Below, in pieces: positions 35,736 through 48,627 of a stretch of 64,000 nucleotides of DNA. The position numbers and the translations under genes were made by a program. The DNA comes from Gnetum montanum (Eukaryota > Streptophyta > Gnetopsida > Gnetales > Gnetaceae). Positions within the stretch are counted from its first letter, which is position 1; each line of letters opens with the position of its first letter. The notes under the pieces are model-generated. The model saw only the letters and a list, made by a program, of their open reading frames with translations. It did not search any database and was not told where the DNA came from. The stretch is from positions 85,146 through 149,145 of the forward strand of contig MNCI01033529.1 of NCBI GenBank assembly GCA_015680685.1. The letters are read 5' to 3'.

Positions 35736-38118
35736 ATGGCACTAAAGAGAGTTTTGAAGGCAAGTGATATATCCAAGCATAGGAAGAAGAGACCAAGAGA
35801 AAAATGGGAACATGGATGTAAGCAAGCACAAGAACAAGAGAAGACACATGTGATAACACCTAAGAGAGAGAAACTAGTATTGGAATCTATCAGGAAGATT
35901 CCTACAACACAGACTAACTAGCCTATGCAAAATGAGGTATTAAAATTAAGATGTAATTTATAGGTGACCCTCATCAAAGCATGCCTAAAAAAGATTCGCA
36001 AAAAGAAAATCTAGAGTTTTGTTCATTATGAGTCCAATTTTCATTTTTTCTTGGAGTTTGCATCTTAAGAGATCTATGAGTAGTTGCAAGAGTCTTTTCT
36101 TTGATCCACAATCTCAACTAATAAGGAGTGTTACATGTGTAAAACCTATCTCTTTTGGAACAATCGCAAGGTAGATGCTACTATCAAGATAAAAAACATA
36201 ATGATCTCTTAGGATGTTGATGCCATTACTAAAGCCATGGGGATCCCTAATGTAGGGACACAATTCATCAAGGTGTTCATCAAGTTTGATGCCAAAATAA
36301 AATAGGAGATTCAAATTTGCTATGAAGCAAACAAGAAGGAGTTCATTGAACTCATCCAAGCCAATAATATTAGCTTCAAGATTATCTCATACAACATCAA
36401 TCCAATGGTAAATCCAAGCAAAGTCACATGCTTCATTGTGAGGGCATAAGTAGCACTTAGTAGAAGATTCCTCATCAACCTATTCTAGATCAATTTTCTA
36501 GAGATATAAAAATACTTTAAGAAGAACAAGAAGGTTAGGAAGACACTTCCCTTTTCATGCCTTATTAGAAAACTTTGCAAAAGAGAAGGGCTTACTTGCT
36601 ATTTCAATGATGTCCTCATAGTGCCATAATTGCATCACTGTAGAAGATGATGAAAGACAAGCCACCACATAAGCTTTAGCAAGATGTGAAACCTTCACCA
36701 TGAAACACCAAAGTAGCAGCAAAGACCTCAAGTTTTAGAGTAAGAACCAATGAACCAAGATCATTCCATTAAGCACCTATTCAATGCCTTACAAATTATT
36801 TTCCTACCATGAGCCATTGTGAGGAAATGATCCAAATAATAAATTGATAGCATGATTATCTCTTTAACCTATTTAAAGCTAGAAGAAGTCATACCACTAT
36901 CTAAGTGAATCTTACTATAGGAAGAGTTATAGTTAGTTTTCCCACCAAGTAATATTCGAAGATATCAGACAATCTTGCAACTTTCTTAGTCATGTTAGAG
37001 GAGCAAAATGAAGCCATAGTGGTAGTGACGCCACATAAAGAATAGAAGACAACTGTAGAATTCATGGAAGATAGAATTGAAGAAGTACTAAAGATTTCTG
37101 CAACATCACTACTAAACTTCGCTAAAATGGCAAACATTCAAATGTCTACAAGGAAAATTTTAAGGGATTTTGGATACAACCTAATACAAGGAAGCATTGG
37201 AGAAACTAAAGGGAGCTAGGCCATTCATATCAAATGAAAGACTATCTAAAACATCTCAAGGATTAGGTAGCCATAATCAATGTAGATGTCCATAAATTAG
37301 CTACTAAAAATGAAACTTCTCCATGGAGGAAGCTAGGAAAATCATGCAAAAGGTAGCCATTGAGATTGTAGCATGGAATAATGAGGTTACCAAGCATGAG
37401 AAAATCAAAAATCACTATAAGGAGAGGATGATCCTTTTAAAAAATTAATGAAGAGAAGATTTAATTAGCTAAGACCAAGCTTAATTCCACCCTCTAAAAA
37501 TTTTCAAGTGACACAAGGAAATCCATCTTTAATTGTATCAATGTCTATAATCAAGAAACAATTAAGATGAAGGAGATGTATATAGAAGAGATGACCAAAT
37601 ATATGAAGTTGGCTAACTTGCACTACACTAATCTAATGATTCTAACTATTGAAAGACCTAGAACAAAGTTAGAAAAATAAGTGATCACCTCATACTTACT
37701 GTATGAGAATGAACATAAGCCTCACTATGAAGCACTCCAAAAGTTACAAGTTGCAACCACAAAGCTTGAAGTCCTCAAGGTTAAGTTTACAAATCAAAGA
37801 AATATAGCAAAGGACTTCGCTAGAAGAATGACAAATTACCAAGAATTAAGAGAGACAATGAAGGTGTATAACATCAAATATAAACACTTTATAGCTTGGT
37901 TCATCAATGCTCATGAAATATTCCCAACTTTATCTTGTTCTTGAAAAGTATCAACCATGTCCAATCTAGGTGAACTTGCATGGACCATACATAATTCCAA
38001 GACAAAGGAGGAGAAAATACAATCCTTCATCAAAGCATTCAAGCTAAAGTGCATAACAAAAAAATAGTTACAAAAACCACCAAGGTAGAAGGAGCCTCCA
38101 CCACCAAGGACCACTTAA
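35736..38118 (+). pseudogene. D accessory ORF (PF20167-like, decayed)
   Basis: It starts MALKRVLKAS at 35736, like MAPKRG in C. A mid part near 36460-36620 reads LPFSCLIRKLCKREGL, a signature of the plant transposon accessory domain PF20167 as I know it. A long charged, probably coiled-coil part follows (about 36900-37930; MITSYLLYENEHKPHYEALQ and RNIAKDFARRMTNYQELR), then FIAWFINAHEIFPTLSCS, and the end is KEPPPPRTT. Numerous stops and frameshifts. It is the last gene before the 3' LTR (212 bases away), in sense orientation. Its role in the element is unknown, and no membrane segment is seen that would suggest an envelope protein. Confidence 0.6.
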
Positions 38119-38330
38119 GGCATTTGGCTTAGGAATTTTTATAATTTTTTGTATAATTATTATTAGGAAAAATGTCTCAAATTTTTTATTATCTTATCAA
38201 TCACTTAAGTAAAGTTTGTGATGTGATACTTACATTAATTAGTGAGTTGAGTCTTCTCCCACATTTTGAAAGCCAACTCCACCCTAATTTTGTTAACTCA
38301 AGTATGATTTTTTAGTCAATCATGGAGGCA

Positions 38331-39149
38331 TAATGAATAGTCATAAAGTCAACCACATTAACATTGGCACATTAGAATTGATATGATGTTAATAAATGCC
38401 GATATAAATATGTCACCAACTACATTTATGACATTGTTTGGTTAGTTGGTATAGCAAATTTCTTACAATTTTCTTATATAGAGTTAGAACTATTAGCGAG
38501 TGCCCTCAAAGTGAATGTAAATTAATTGATAGAATCTTATTCAAACAATCATGTATCTAGATACATTTTCATGAATGACAATAAGATTAAGATTGATTTA
38601 CCTTCAATGGAGCACTATGACATATTTTAATGTTTTCTTAAGTGTAATTAAATTTCCTTATTCATTTATCTTCTACACACTTAGTTACTAATTTTTGATT
38701 AATTGTACATTATTTATGTGAAATAAGTAAGACCAACTTTGAACATAAATATGTTAACTTTAGTAATCCCGATAGTTTTACTGCTTGGTACACCCAACAT
38801 TGGAACATTTAGTAATCCAACAACATGAGCGTAAGTTTAGGATGTGTACAACAAGTTGGGAATATCTACTCATCAATTAAGCTTGGTTAGGCCTCATTTT
38901 CTTATTATTAGATTGATTAGTAATTTTAATATTTTGACAATTTTAATATAGTTGAATCAAGATTAAGATCATATACCTAAGTTATAATTAACTACATGTA
39001 CTAAGCATCACATGAGTATAATTGGAAAGAGAGGGACTCGTGATCATGATTAACAATATAAGCACTCCACTAGTCCAATCCACAAATTACAATTAGGTGA
39101 CACATAAATGCTTGTAATTTGTATGGTTAGGTGTATGAACTACTCATCA
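38331..39149 (+). repeat. 3' LTR of D
   Basis: TAATGAATAG (from TGATGAATCG by G-to-A) follows the purine tract CATGGAGGCA. The end is ACTCATCA near 39149, with CTCATCA repeated once more directly after it, so the exact end is uncertain by 7 bases. It is alignable with the LTRs of A and C, but the palindrome region has decayed away. Confidence 0.65.
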
Positions 39150-39311
39150 CTCATCACATGGAAAAGGCCATGTTAGGTCATCACTTGAGGAGTGGTCTAT
39201 AGGGAATTATTATTCAGACTTGGTAGTTTCTTAGATTCAATGCTTACTCAAAAACTAATGTGAGGTTGGTCATCCAGGTGAATCCACACCTCTAATTACT
39301 AAAAATGTTCT

Positions 39312-40427
39312 TGTTGGTGAGCATTTGGGACTGGACCACCAATGTGGGGTGGCCTCGCAATCTCATAACTAGGGGGTCACATAATCAAAGGTGTTCTTCA
39401 AACAAGATATAGGTGCTTGCTAGTCTTTGGCAACACCAAGGCCCAAATACCTCCAAATAATCTTAGTAGTTATGAAACATACTAGACATGAGTATGTGTT
39501 TACTATTGCAAATATTGAAATGGTTGGGTTATGTACAAAACTATAATCATCTATCATAAAAGAGATTCAGTTAACTTTGTCAAATACTATGAGTTGTTGA
39601 ATATTCCTATTTTGTTCAGTCACTTAGTCTATATAGTCCTTATAGTATGCTACTTGTAAAAAATAAAATTTTTCAAAAACATTTGAGCACAAATCTACCA
39701 ATCTACTCCTAATTTTTCCTAGAGAGAAAGTTCCAAAAGAAAACTAGAAATAGAGCAAGATTCAATGGACTTAGAAGAAGAAAGAAAGGAAAATAGATTT
39801 GTGTGAAATCTCAAATATTTAAGCAAGATAAATTGACACTAGAAAACACTTCACAATAAAGTTATTCCTAATTCAATAACTATGATGTTCAAACTTTCAA
39901 AGCTCAACACGCAATTTCAAAAAGAGAATTCTATTATACTACCAAAAATTGTTGTGTAAAAGACAAAGTATGAGTCTCTATTCTATCTAGTTAATAGTTG
40001 TCAAAGATTTCATTCAATACAACTTTCAAAAATGTTTGACAATTTCTTGATTGAAATACCAAGGCAATACACTTTAAAACAATGAAGCTACTTCAGTCAT
40101 CTCAAAATATCAAAGATTTTCCTAGATGCTCTACGCTTAAAATAGGCAATTTCATTAAGACATTGCTATTAAATTGCTTTTGAGGCTTTTCAACAACATA
40201 AGCTCTTCTATGAAAAATCTTAATAAGAGTCTAATATTGCACAAAATAGAGCTATAAAAGCAACCTAGGAAAAATAAATCCCAAAATTAAATGCCAAGTA
40301 CTATACTATTTAAACCATTAGGTAAGAAACTAAAACAAAATGGGAAGAAATGAACTAATAGGATTGAAATAAAGCAACTAAATTGATGTCTTAGCAAGCC
40401 ATCTTTCAAATAATCTTTAATTGTCTT
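39312..40427 (-). repeat. B2: LTR family B, part 1 (3' end side)
   Basis: TGTTGGTGAGC... is colinear with B1 from 30995. It is interrupted at 40427 by element C and resumes at 49482. The terminal hairpin arms read GTTGGTG and CACCAAT. Confidence 0.75.
40423..40427. other. Left target-site duplication of C
   Basis: GTCTT precedes TGATGAATCG. The right flank at 49477-49481 is GTCTC, one transition apart. Confidence 0.65.
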
Positions 40428-41270
40428 TGATGAATCGTGGTTTTCTAGGCCTCGAAATCAAGTACGTGATATTGTAGCCTAGATATGATATCGTATACAC
40501 GATATCATGATTCTTGTGTTAGCCTATAAATATAGCACTCAGGCGCATGGGATGGTAGTAGTTTTTTTAGTTACTAGGAGTCTAGAGTCTTTTTGTTAGT
40601 TTTCAATTCTTTTCCCAAGTGCATGCCCTCAATGTGATGCTTATAATTATATGGAACCTTTGTGCGAATGTGATGTACTTGGACATGCACACAATCAAAA
40701 ATAAAGATCGAGATTACTCCATCATTGCAACATTCACTTAGTTTTTAATTGTTTAATTGTTAATTATTTATTGTTTTTTTCTTAGTTAATATCTCAATTA
40801 TTGTCATCTATTATTTTTGTTGTTAACGCGAAATGAGTACATCTTAATCATGAACATTTAAGTGTAACTACGTGGTAACCCAATAGCGTATTAAGTAATG
40901 TCTCAAGTGATGTGCACTTGGTAATCCTAGAAGTAGTACATGAAGTCCAAGATGCGTATGGATGATTAAGGATGGATGCTCATCGCACTTAGGCTAGCTT
41001 AGATTTTATTTTCTATTACTTATTAGCTTAATCAAGTTATTTCTCATTGTCCTTAGGAGTAGCATAGTCATAGAAACCATATCATACGCCTCACCTTGGA
41101 CTAAACCATATGTGAAAAAGTAAATACTAGTCTAAGTGGGAAGATAGTCGACTGCAATCAATGTATAATTGTCTAGGTGCCACAACTAGCCTATCTACGA
41201 AGTTTGACCAAATCGCGCATACACACTTGTATTCGTATGGTTGAGCATAGGGGTACCTCAGTGCTCATCA
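40428..41270 (+). repeat. 5' LTR of C
   Basis: TGATGAATCG...GCTCATCA. The palindrome array at about 40470-40508 (GATATCGTATACACGATATC) is followed by TATAAATATA at 40525-40534. Confidence 0.9.
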
Positions 41271-41271
41271 T

Positions 41272-41289
41272 TAGCACCATTGCCGAGGA
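41272..41289 (+). other. Primer binding site of C (tRNA-Asp, decayed)
   Basis: TAGCACCATTGCCGAGGA matches the tRNA-Asp complement at 14 of 18 positions. All four mismatches are G-to-A. It is one T away from the LTR, as in M. Confidence 0.8.
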
Positions 41290-41404
41290 TGGTGTTAGTT
41301 ACCTAGATTAGTTATATCATACAAGATCACTATAACAAGGTATTAACGATATATTTTTTAGACAAAGAAATTAAATTTAATTAAGTCACACACAACTTAC
41401 GACG

Positions 41405-43760
41405 ATGTCTCTTTCACAAGATAGTGATAATGCAACACCTAGTGAGGCAATTCATTGGAGAAACAATGAAATTTATGATGAAGAAGAAGTTTGGAGTACT
41501 CAATCTTATGTCAGAGTTTCATATGTTCATGGACACCCCAACGATACTCAAGAACTTTTGTCATCCAACTCAGACACCTCTAATGAATATGAGACATCCC
41601 ATAGAATGAGGGGGCCCGTAAGGCCTAGGATTTTCTCAATGGTTAGCAAGAGTACATTAGGGAATGATTGGGAGACTTACAAAAGTCATGACAAGTCTTC
41701 CAATTCCCTCTCTTCCTCTGCTCTTTCAACATTGGGGCATGATGAAGATGACTATTCCTTAAGGGATCAGCGTAGAAATGAAAATTGAACCCACAGAAAA
41801 AATCAAAAATGCCAACATGAACATAGGCAACATTGTCCCAACTCATGAACTCACAACCTATTTAGCAATGATGAACCCTTGCTAGCCACTAAAAGCCTAA
41901 TGCCTATGACAGAGGCCATTCAAATATCCCACAAGCATCACAAGGAAAGTCATCTACCTAGGCTTGATTTAAATAACTTTCCTATGTTCTCAAGAGGCTA
42001 TGATTTAGATCTGCAACATCATTTACAAGCCTTCTATGATGCCTATGCATGGAACAACATTGAGAATGGGTGGCAAAGACTTAAGCTCTTTTCCATGACA
42101 CTCTTTAGCTAAGAAAAAGTATGCTATAGGTCTTTAAAACCAAATTCAATTCACCGTTGGCCTACAATGGTGAAACTCTTCAATAAAAGATATCAAACCT
42201 GTGCAATAGTATTAGCCTTGAGGACACAAATCCAAGAGTAGAAACAAAGGCAACATGAACCCTTGGAGATGGCCTTAGAAAGATATTATTCATTACTAAA
42301 CAAATGCCCAAGCCATGGGTTCTCCAAGAAAAGGTTCATGTGTCACACCATGGATGGGCTCCGTAATGAAATGAGGGAGACCCTAGGGATGTATGCCCTA
42401 GGTCAACTATATGAACTATGAACCCACCAATTCCAAGAGCTTATTAAACAAGTAGCAAAAGATGAAGGAGAAATAGCCAAATGGGAGCATGTTGAAAGAT
42501 CTCAATAAGACTACACTCTTAAAGTAACGAATGTCCATAATCATGAAGAGGAGAAATCCACTTAGCTCGAGGAGGTGGAACCACCCTCATCTTTGCCAAT
42601 ACTAAAATCATTAGATGAAATCGAGGCAAAAATCAATAAGATGTCGGAGTGGGTACATGAAAAATTTGGAGAATATGCAAACATTATTAGAGGGAGAACC
42701 ACGCAAGATAACTCTAACAACCAAAACAAACAGAGGATACCAAACCTAGAAATAGGACAAAACACCATTCGACAATCAGAAAGAAGGACTAAAGAAAATA
42801 AGGATCAATGTGATGTTTTCCTATATGATCACCCCAAAGTTCAATGCCCAATCTTTTCACATCTACATGAGCATTGGGGAAGAATGTTACATCCATATTT
42901 TGTACAAAAGCATTGTGTTCAACCATTGTGGCAAAACCCCCAAGCATGGGGGGAGGCCACCATCAAATTGGCCACACCCTTCATATCATCTAAAACCAAA
43001 TGCTTATTATGTTCAACACCCTATTTCTCCAACTAGATCAACATCCTCTACTTCACCTTGTCGTTATTAGTATCCCAAGTATCATCAACCTATGTCCTCT
43101 CCTATGGGATCACCACCTCATGTTCCTTACACTTCTCTTTACTCTCAATATTCTCATCCTTCACCTCCTTCTACATCACCACTAGTTGTACTAGAAGGAT
43201 TTGCACCACAACACCAACCAATGAACATTACTTGTGCTGCTACTATTAACACCAGTGGAAGTCCTCCACAACGTTGGAAGCATCCTTTCTTTAGGCATGG
43301 CTATAGAAAGGGATAGCACGATTCTAAAACCACTACATCCTCCAACTCAACACAAGCCCAACACTATGATGCACCTTCCTCTTCAAACTCAACACCTCTT
43401 GTTACCTTATCCAGGCCACCAATTAATACTCTAACAACCACACAATCCAATGAATATAACAATGTGGGGAGACATATCGATCCTTGCATACTGTCTTATG
43501 GTCTCAGGTGCCATAGGGGATCAGCTCCTTATCACATGACCACATCTTATAATCTGCCCCACTATGACTACTTTAATCAAGTGTGTGAACCCCAATTTAG
43601 GTACATTTCTACCACCACACCAAAAGACACCTAGTGGTTTGGATATGACTAAACCCCAATATTTTCAACATGCATGGATCCAAATTTTCCATTTATTAAT
43701 TCTCGCCAAGATCATAGGTTTAGTCATGAGGGATACCCCCTATCCTAACCAATAGGATTA
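41405..43760 (+). pseudogene. C gag (decayed)
   Basis: The start is MSLSQDSDNATPS at ATG 41405. One frame continues to about 42950 with seven in-frame stops. The gag core (41960-42480) reads FPMFSRGYDLDLQHHLQAFYDAY, then MALERYYSLLNKCPSHGF, close in type to Athila gag and to M gag. A knuckle-like CDVFLYDHPKVQCPIFSHL lies near 42820. A frameshift near 42950 moves the proline/serine-rich tail into another frame. The tail ends near 43760 without a protease. Confidence 0.8.
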
Positions 43761-45691
43761 GTAAATGTTTTTCCTTTTCTTTGGTCTTATAATTTTTTAG
43801 TTTTCAATTTTTTGTTTTTTAATTTTTCATTTTTCAATTTGTCATTTCATCTTTTTTAGGGTAATCTCATCTGTGAATAAAATACTCATGTAACTGATCG
43901 GTTGAGGTGTCATTCTATGTTATTAAGTCACAAGTGACTAATTATTTGGACAGTGAGCCCAAAACATCTAATCACCCATTCTATTAATAAGAGGTTCTTA
44001 CTATGGGGACGATGATATTCTCATTATCATCAGAACTTAAAGTAACTTTGTACTCATTATGCCCACAATGAATAGTGACTAACTAAGAGGGAATGGCAAG
44101 GGTGTGACATCAAGGGGACTTGTGGATTCTCTTTGGTGACATCTATATGTGATATCATGTAGCTTGGTTGTACTAAGATCCTTGTAGATCTAATAAAAAA
44201 TGGGAGTAAGAGTTGTGGTAAAGGCACTTAACAAAGGAACTCAATGTTGTTCTAGGGGATCTCATTGGAAAGACATGCACCCATGCCTGAAGGTTGGTGG
44301 CTTCTCCAAATCACCTTTGGAAAAGACAAAGTGCAAAAGCAGCTAGAAGAAGAACGCCAAAAAGATAATAAAGAAGAGAAGAAAAAAAGAAAAGCTTAAG
44401 AAAAACATGTTGTAGACAAATTTGAATCACTCCTCCCTTGGACAAAATGCCAAGTAATCGTATGCCTTGCTGTCATGATGCTCTTATGGTTATCTCTCAT
44501 TAGGATGAAAAAATGCAATGTCATTGATAAGAGGAATGGACTTGGTTCTGATCTTAGAGAAAAAGGCTAATGGTACTTTAATCATGCATAACACTTTGGA
44601 TTCATTGTTCCCAAGGCAAGGTACCTCATGTCCCAATCTCTGCAATCCTTTCTACGATTTGTCTCATCTCATGGTCCAAGTATTTATAACTTGTGTCTTG
44701 TGTAGCATAGAATTCATACCTCATCGCTGTGTTATTTAACATGTGTGTGTTTTGTTGCACAGGTGCAGATTACATTTAACCCTTCTAGTGCCTATGGACA
44801 TGTTAAGGTATGGTTATGTAAGGGCATTATAGGTTGGAACCGACTTTGGGGAGGATCCACTTGTGTGAATTTTGTAATTTGTACCTACTGCATGCCACCA
44901 CATCATTCTATACCCTTCGAGTACTACATTGTCGAATCTATTCATTCCTTTTTCATTATTTCAACCAAACATTCCTTAAGACCACCACATGTCCTTTTTC
45001 CTCATCCTTTTCAAAGAACTTCATTGTATAATTTCACTTCATTACACTCTTGGTGCCTTAATGTCCACTTGACATTACCCCAAACCTTTCAAATCTAGCT
45101 CCAATCCTTCATTTTTGGCCATGAAAACTTAAAAATTAATCAATTTTACTAAGTACCCTATTCCCCCCCCCCCCCCCCCCCCTCCCGGCACACATAGAAG
45201 TCATTTTCAACTATTGATGCAAGGGGAGTTGTTGCAATTTTCTTCCACGATTTTTAATGCTTTGAAAGTCTAACCTTCAACCATCAATATCTCACTTGTT
45301 AACACTCTGATTTCCCTTCTAATCAAACCTACTTAAACCCAAAGTGTTTAACTCAATCGTGGGGAAGGGGTATGATAGAATTTGCGCATAACTTTTTTAA
45401 AATTTGCTATCGCCCGAAGGATATCATAGGGGTAAGTACTATTGGAAAATGTTAAAAACTCATGCCAAACTAATTTTCTTCCCTCCCCCAAATCATTTAA
45501 ATTATTGTTGAAGTCACCTAAGCAAATCGGGCCCAACATTAAAAATTTTAGGGGAATTTCCTTGAAAAATTTCCAACTCTGAAATCACACTAGGCAAGAA
45601 TTCAACATTTATTAAAGGCAATGAGTAAGGTATGAGATAATTAAACTTTGTTAAATGACCTTACTAACAATCAATCTTGGTGTCATTACAA
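43761..45691 (+). other. Spacer of C
   Basis: No gene. It contains the blocks shared with the A and D spacers, such as the GTGAGCCCA block near 43955, GAAAGACATGCACCC near 44268 and TTGGGGAGGAT near 44847. A 20-base C run lies at 45163-45182. Confidence 0.6.
45163..45182. repeat. Poly-C tract (20 C)
   Basis: Twenty consecutive C followed by TCCCGG. Such runs are unstable and prone to sequencing error. It lies in the C spacer. Confidence 0.9.
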
Positions 45692-48441
45692 ATGGCCCCT
45701 AAACGAGGACAATAGGAAGGACCTTCTCAAGGTACAGCCAAATGGCCTAGGAGAGGCAGAGGTCAAGGACCTACCATAAAACATGTAGAATAGGAGGCAC
45801 AATCATTTAGCATCCATCAAGAAACTTGTTATTTCACAATCCAATCAAGTAGAAGGTGGAGAAGGTAGGGCACCCAAACAAGGACAACATCTCACATTTT
45901 CCTTGGAATGCATTCAAGCCATTCGAGAAAGATTCACATTCGTTGTAGTGATTATGGAACTTAATTTTGGGCCTTTTATCGAATTCGCCCCTAAATTAGT
46001 TAAGGTTCAACTCAAGTGATCTCCACTATGGCCTATCCTCTTGGAAAGTGGAGAATGGTATTTGGGGAAAACTTATCAATTTTGGCATAATAAAAAGGAA
46101 GGCACCACCGCCAACATTAGTGGAATTTTAGTTGATTTCTCCACAAAAGCCATTGTATAAGTTCTGAATCTTCTGAATACAGGGCCCAAAGTTGCTCATC
46201 TATCCACTTGCTCTAATGCATATGTAAGAAAAGTATGGCTAAAAAGGGCATATAGCAAAGAAGATAAAACATATGGAGAACTCACTCTTGAAGAGAGAAT
46301 TTATTTCAAAATTAACACCTATCACATTTTCCCAATGAAAGGGTTAAATAGGATCTCTACCTATGCAGCCAAAGGAAGTGCAATATTGATGGGCAAGGTT
46401 GATGTTAATTTTCCCTATTTGTATTTAACAAGAATATTGAGGTAGTTTGAAGAATGCAAGACAGGAAATTTTGCATTGTCTTTTCTATGTCTAATTAGGA
46501 AGTTGTGCCGACATGGTAGAATTCTAGGGTACACTAATGACACCCTTAGAAAAGCTCAAAATGCTTCATATGCCGAACTACTGAAGCCACTAACACCAAG
46601 ATAAGATGTTGGTGAGACACTGGAGCCTGAACAAGAATAGAGCATTGGGCCCATTGCACCTCAAACAACAAGGCCTAGCCAACTTCTAGACATAAGGCTC
46701 AACTAGCAACAAGACTAGCCACCATAAGATTACGGACTGTCGATGAGCCATCTCAGGGCCATTACAAAAACGGTTAGTTGGAGAAGTTGAGATGAGGCCA
46801 ATCTCTTCAAGGTGATCAATGATGTCATACAACCCATCATTTCAATCAATCTTGCAAGGGGCGAGGTCTCAATACAAATAGGAGGAGAGGAGTCGCATTA
46901 GTCACAATAGATTTCTAGGAATGTTGCATCATTCCAAGTACAATTGGAAACTAGTGAAGGTGCCATAGTGGTGGTCATGAAACACCAAGATGCAACCGAA
47001 GTAGAAAAAGTGGTTGTAGATCACATCAAAGAGTCATTTAACATCCCTGTTGTGCCACTAGTATATTTCACAAGAGCATGGGATGCTCAATTCCTTGTCG
47101 GTACTTCAATGACTCTTGCAGAACATGAGGATGCTCTAGATCATTTGTTGCAAATAAGATAAGTGATGATGTCCTTGTTTGACATCCCCCAAGATGTTAC
47201 AACAGCATAATCAGATCTTATTTCCACCAAAGGAAAGCTAGTCATGGTTGAGGTTAGGGCCAAACATGTAGAAGATGAGTTGAGAAGACTCCAAAAAAAG
47301 TTTGTTACCCTACAAGCTAAACAGTGGGATCCATTCCAACTTGTTCCAACTAATCAGCTAGACTCATTTAGGACAAAGCAGCTCAATAAATTGCTAGTGG
47401 AGAATAAAAGGGTGGTAATGAAAAAGTAGAAGGTTGATTGGGATGTTTCAAAAGCACAGGTTGAGACACATGCTCATGCAAAAGCACTCAAAGCCTTACA
47501 AGAAGAAAACAAACTCCTTGTTGTCAAAAATATTTGGTTGACAATAGTGGAAAAACAAAAAAATGTTCTCAAGTTTTCAGCAAATGCGAGAACAACTAAT
47601 AAAAGTCAACCAAGACATAAGTCCCTTAGCCAGAGAGCACAGAACCCTCTCAACGGAGGAGGTACACACCATCTATCAAAAGACGATCATTAAAATAAGT
47701 GTGTGGAAAAATGAATCTAAGCAGCATGAAAAATTAAAGGAACATTTTCAGGATCAGGTGGGGATGTATAAGGAGATCATTGAAAAAGAGATCCATATGG
47801 CTAAGACCCACATTAACTCTTTCAATGCTCAAAACACTGACTAGCGAGCCATACTGGACACTTACACCTTTACCCACCAAGTAGAATTAAAGAGCCAATA
47901 CCTGCAAATCTAGGACCTCACAAAATACATGGAGTTGGCAAACCTACAGTATGCCAACTTGGTCATGTTCATAGTAGGGTGCCCAAGAACAGAGCTAGAG
48001 AAGTAGGTAGCTGCCACCTATGCCAAATATGAGATAGAGTTTGTTGAACATAAGAAGACATTGCAAATACTAGAGGTAGCAAACTTTGAACTAAAGGTGG
48101 TAAAAGCTAGCCACCAAGGCCAAAAGAATGTTGTAGCAGACTTGGCTCGATGACTTATGGACTATCAGAAACTCAGAGGCAAAGCTAGAGCCTCCGAGGA
48201 GGAACAATGGTTGTTTGCGGCATGGTACGTCAAAGCTAATCAGATGTTTCCGCAACTACCATGTCCATGGGAGGTGCTGACTCCATCAAACATTGAAACA
48301 TTAGTGTGGACAGCACATGATCCTTGAACAGAGAAGGAAAAACTTCAAGCACTCCTTCAAAGGTATCCATTTCAGAACCCTAGAGCACAGGATAAAGGAA
48401 AGAGGCCCATGTAGGAGCCACCGCCACCAGGAACCACATGA
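45692..48441 (+). pseudogene. C accessory ORF (PF20167-like, decayed)
   Basis: It starts MAPKRGQ at 45692. A conserved-looking block near 45950-46130 (MELNFGPFIEFAPKLV, GILVDFSTKAIV) is followed by a second (46300-46560: FPMKGLNRISTYAAKGSAIL, then FLCLIRKLCRHGRI). Together they resemble the plant transposon accessory domain PF20167. From about 46950 to 48200 it is charged and probably coiled coil (VEDELRRLQKKFVTLQ, and the stretch around 47563-47844). It ends FAAWYVKANQMFPQL...EPPPPGTT at 48441. It aligns in order with the D ORF, including start and end. Several stops and frame changes. It is 186 bases from the 3' LTR. Function unknown. Confidence 0.65.
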
Positions 48442-48627
48442 GTTCCAAATAATTTTGTATTTTGTATTTTGTGTTGGTGTCCCAACTTTGTTTTTTCTAG
48501 TCCCACATTGTAGCATGAAATAATCCATAGTCAATCCATAATCCCATACCTATCCACTATGTAATCCAATGGACTTGTTTCTCATTTTTTTTGACTCAAG
48601 GACGAGTTTTTATTCAGTCATGGGGTA

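Larger units (their letters stand above)
28598..39149 (+). mobile_element. D: old Athila-like element with pol and accessory ORF
   Basis: Polymerase remnants (28598-30720), spacer, accessory ORF (35736-38118), polypurine tract and 3' LTR (38331-39149), with solo LTR B1 inserted at 30994. LTR, gag and protease on the left are lost. It is much more decayed than A, M or C. It is the only element here with both pol and the accessory ORF, so it may show the complete ancestral order pol - spacer - accessory ORF - LTR. That it is one element across B1 is supported by the perfect duplication around B1. Confidence 0.6.
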
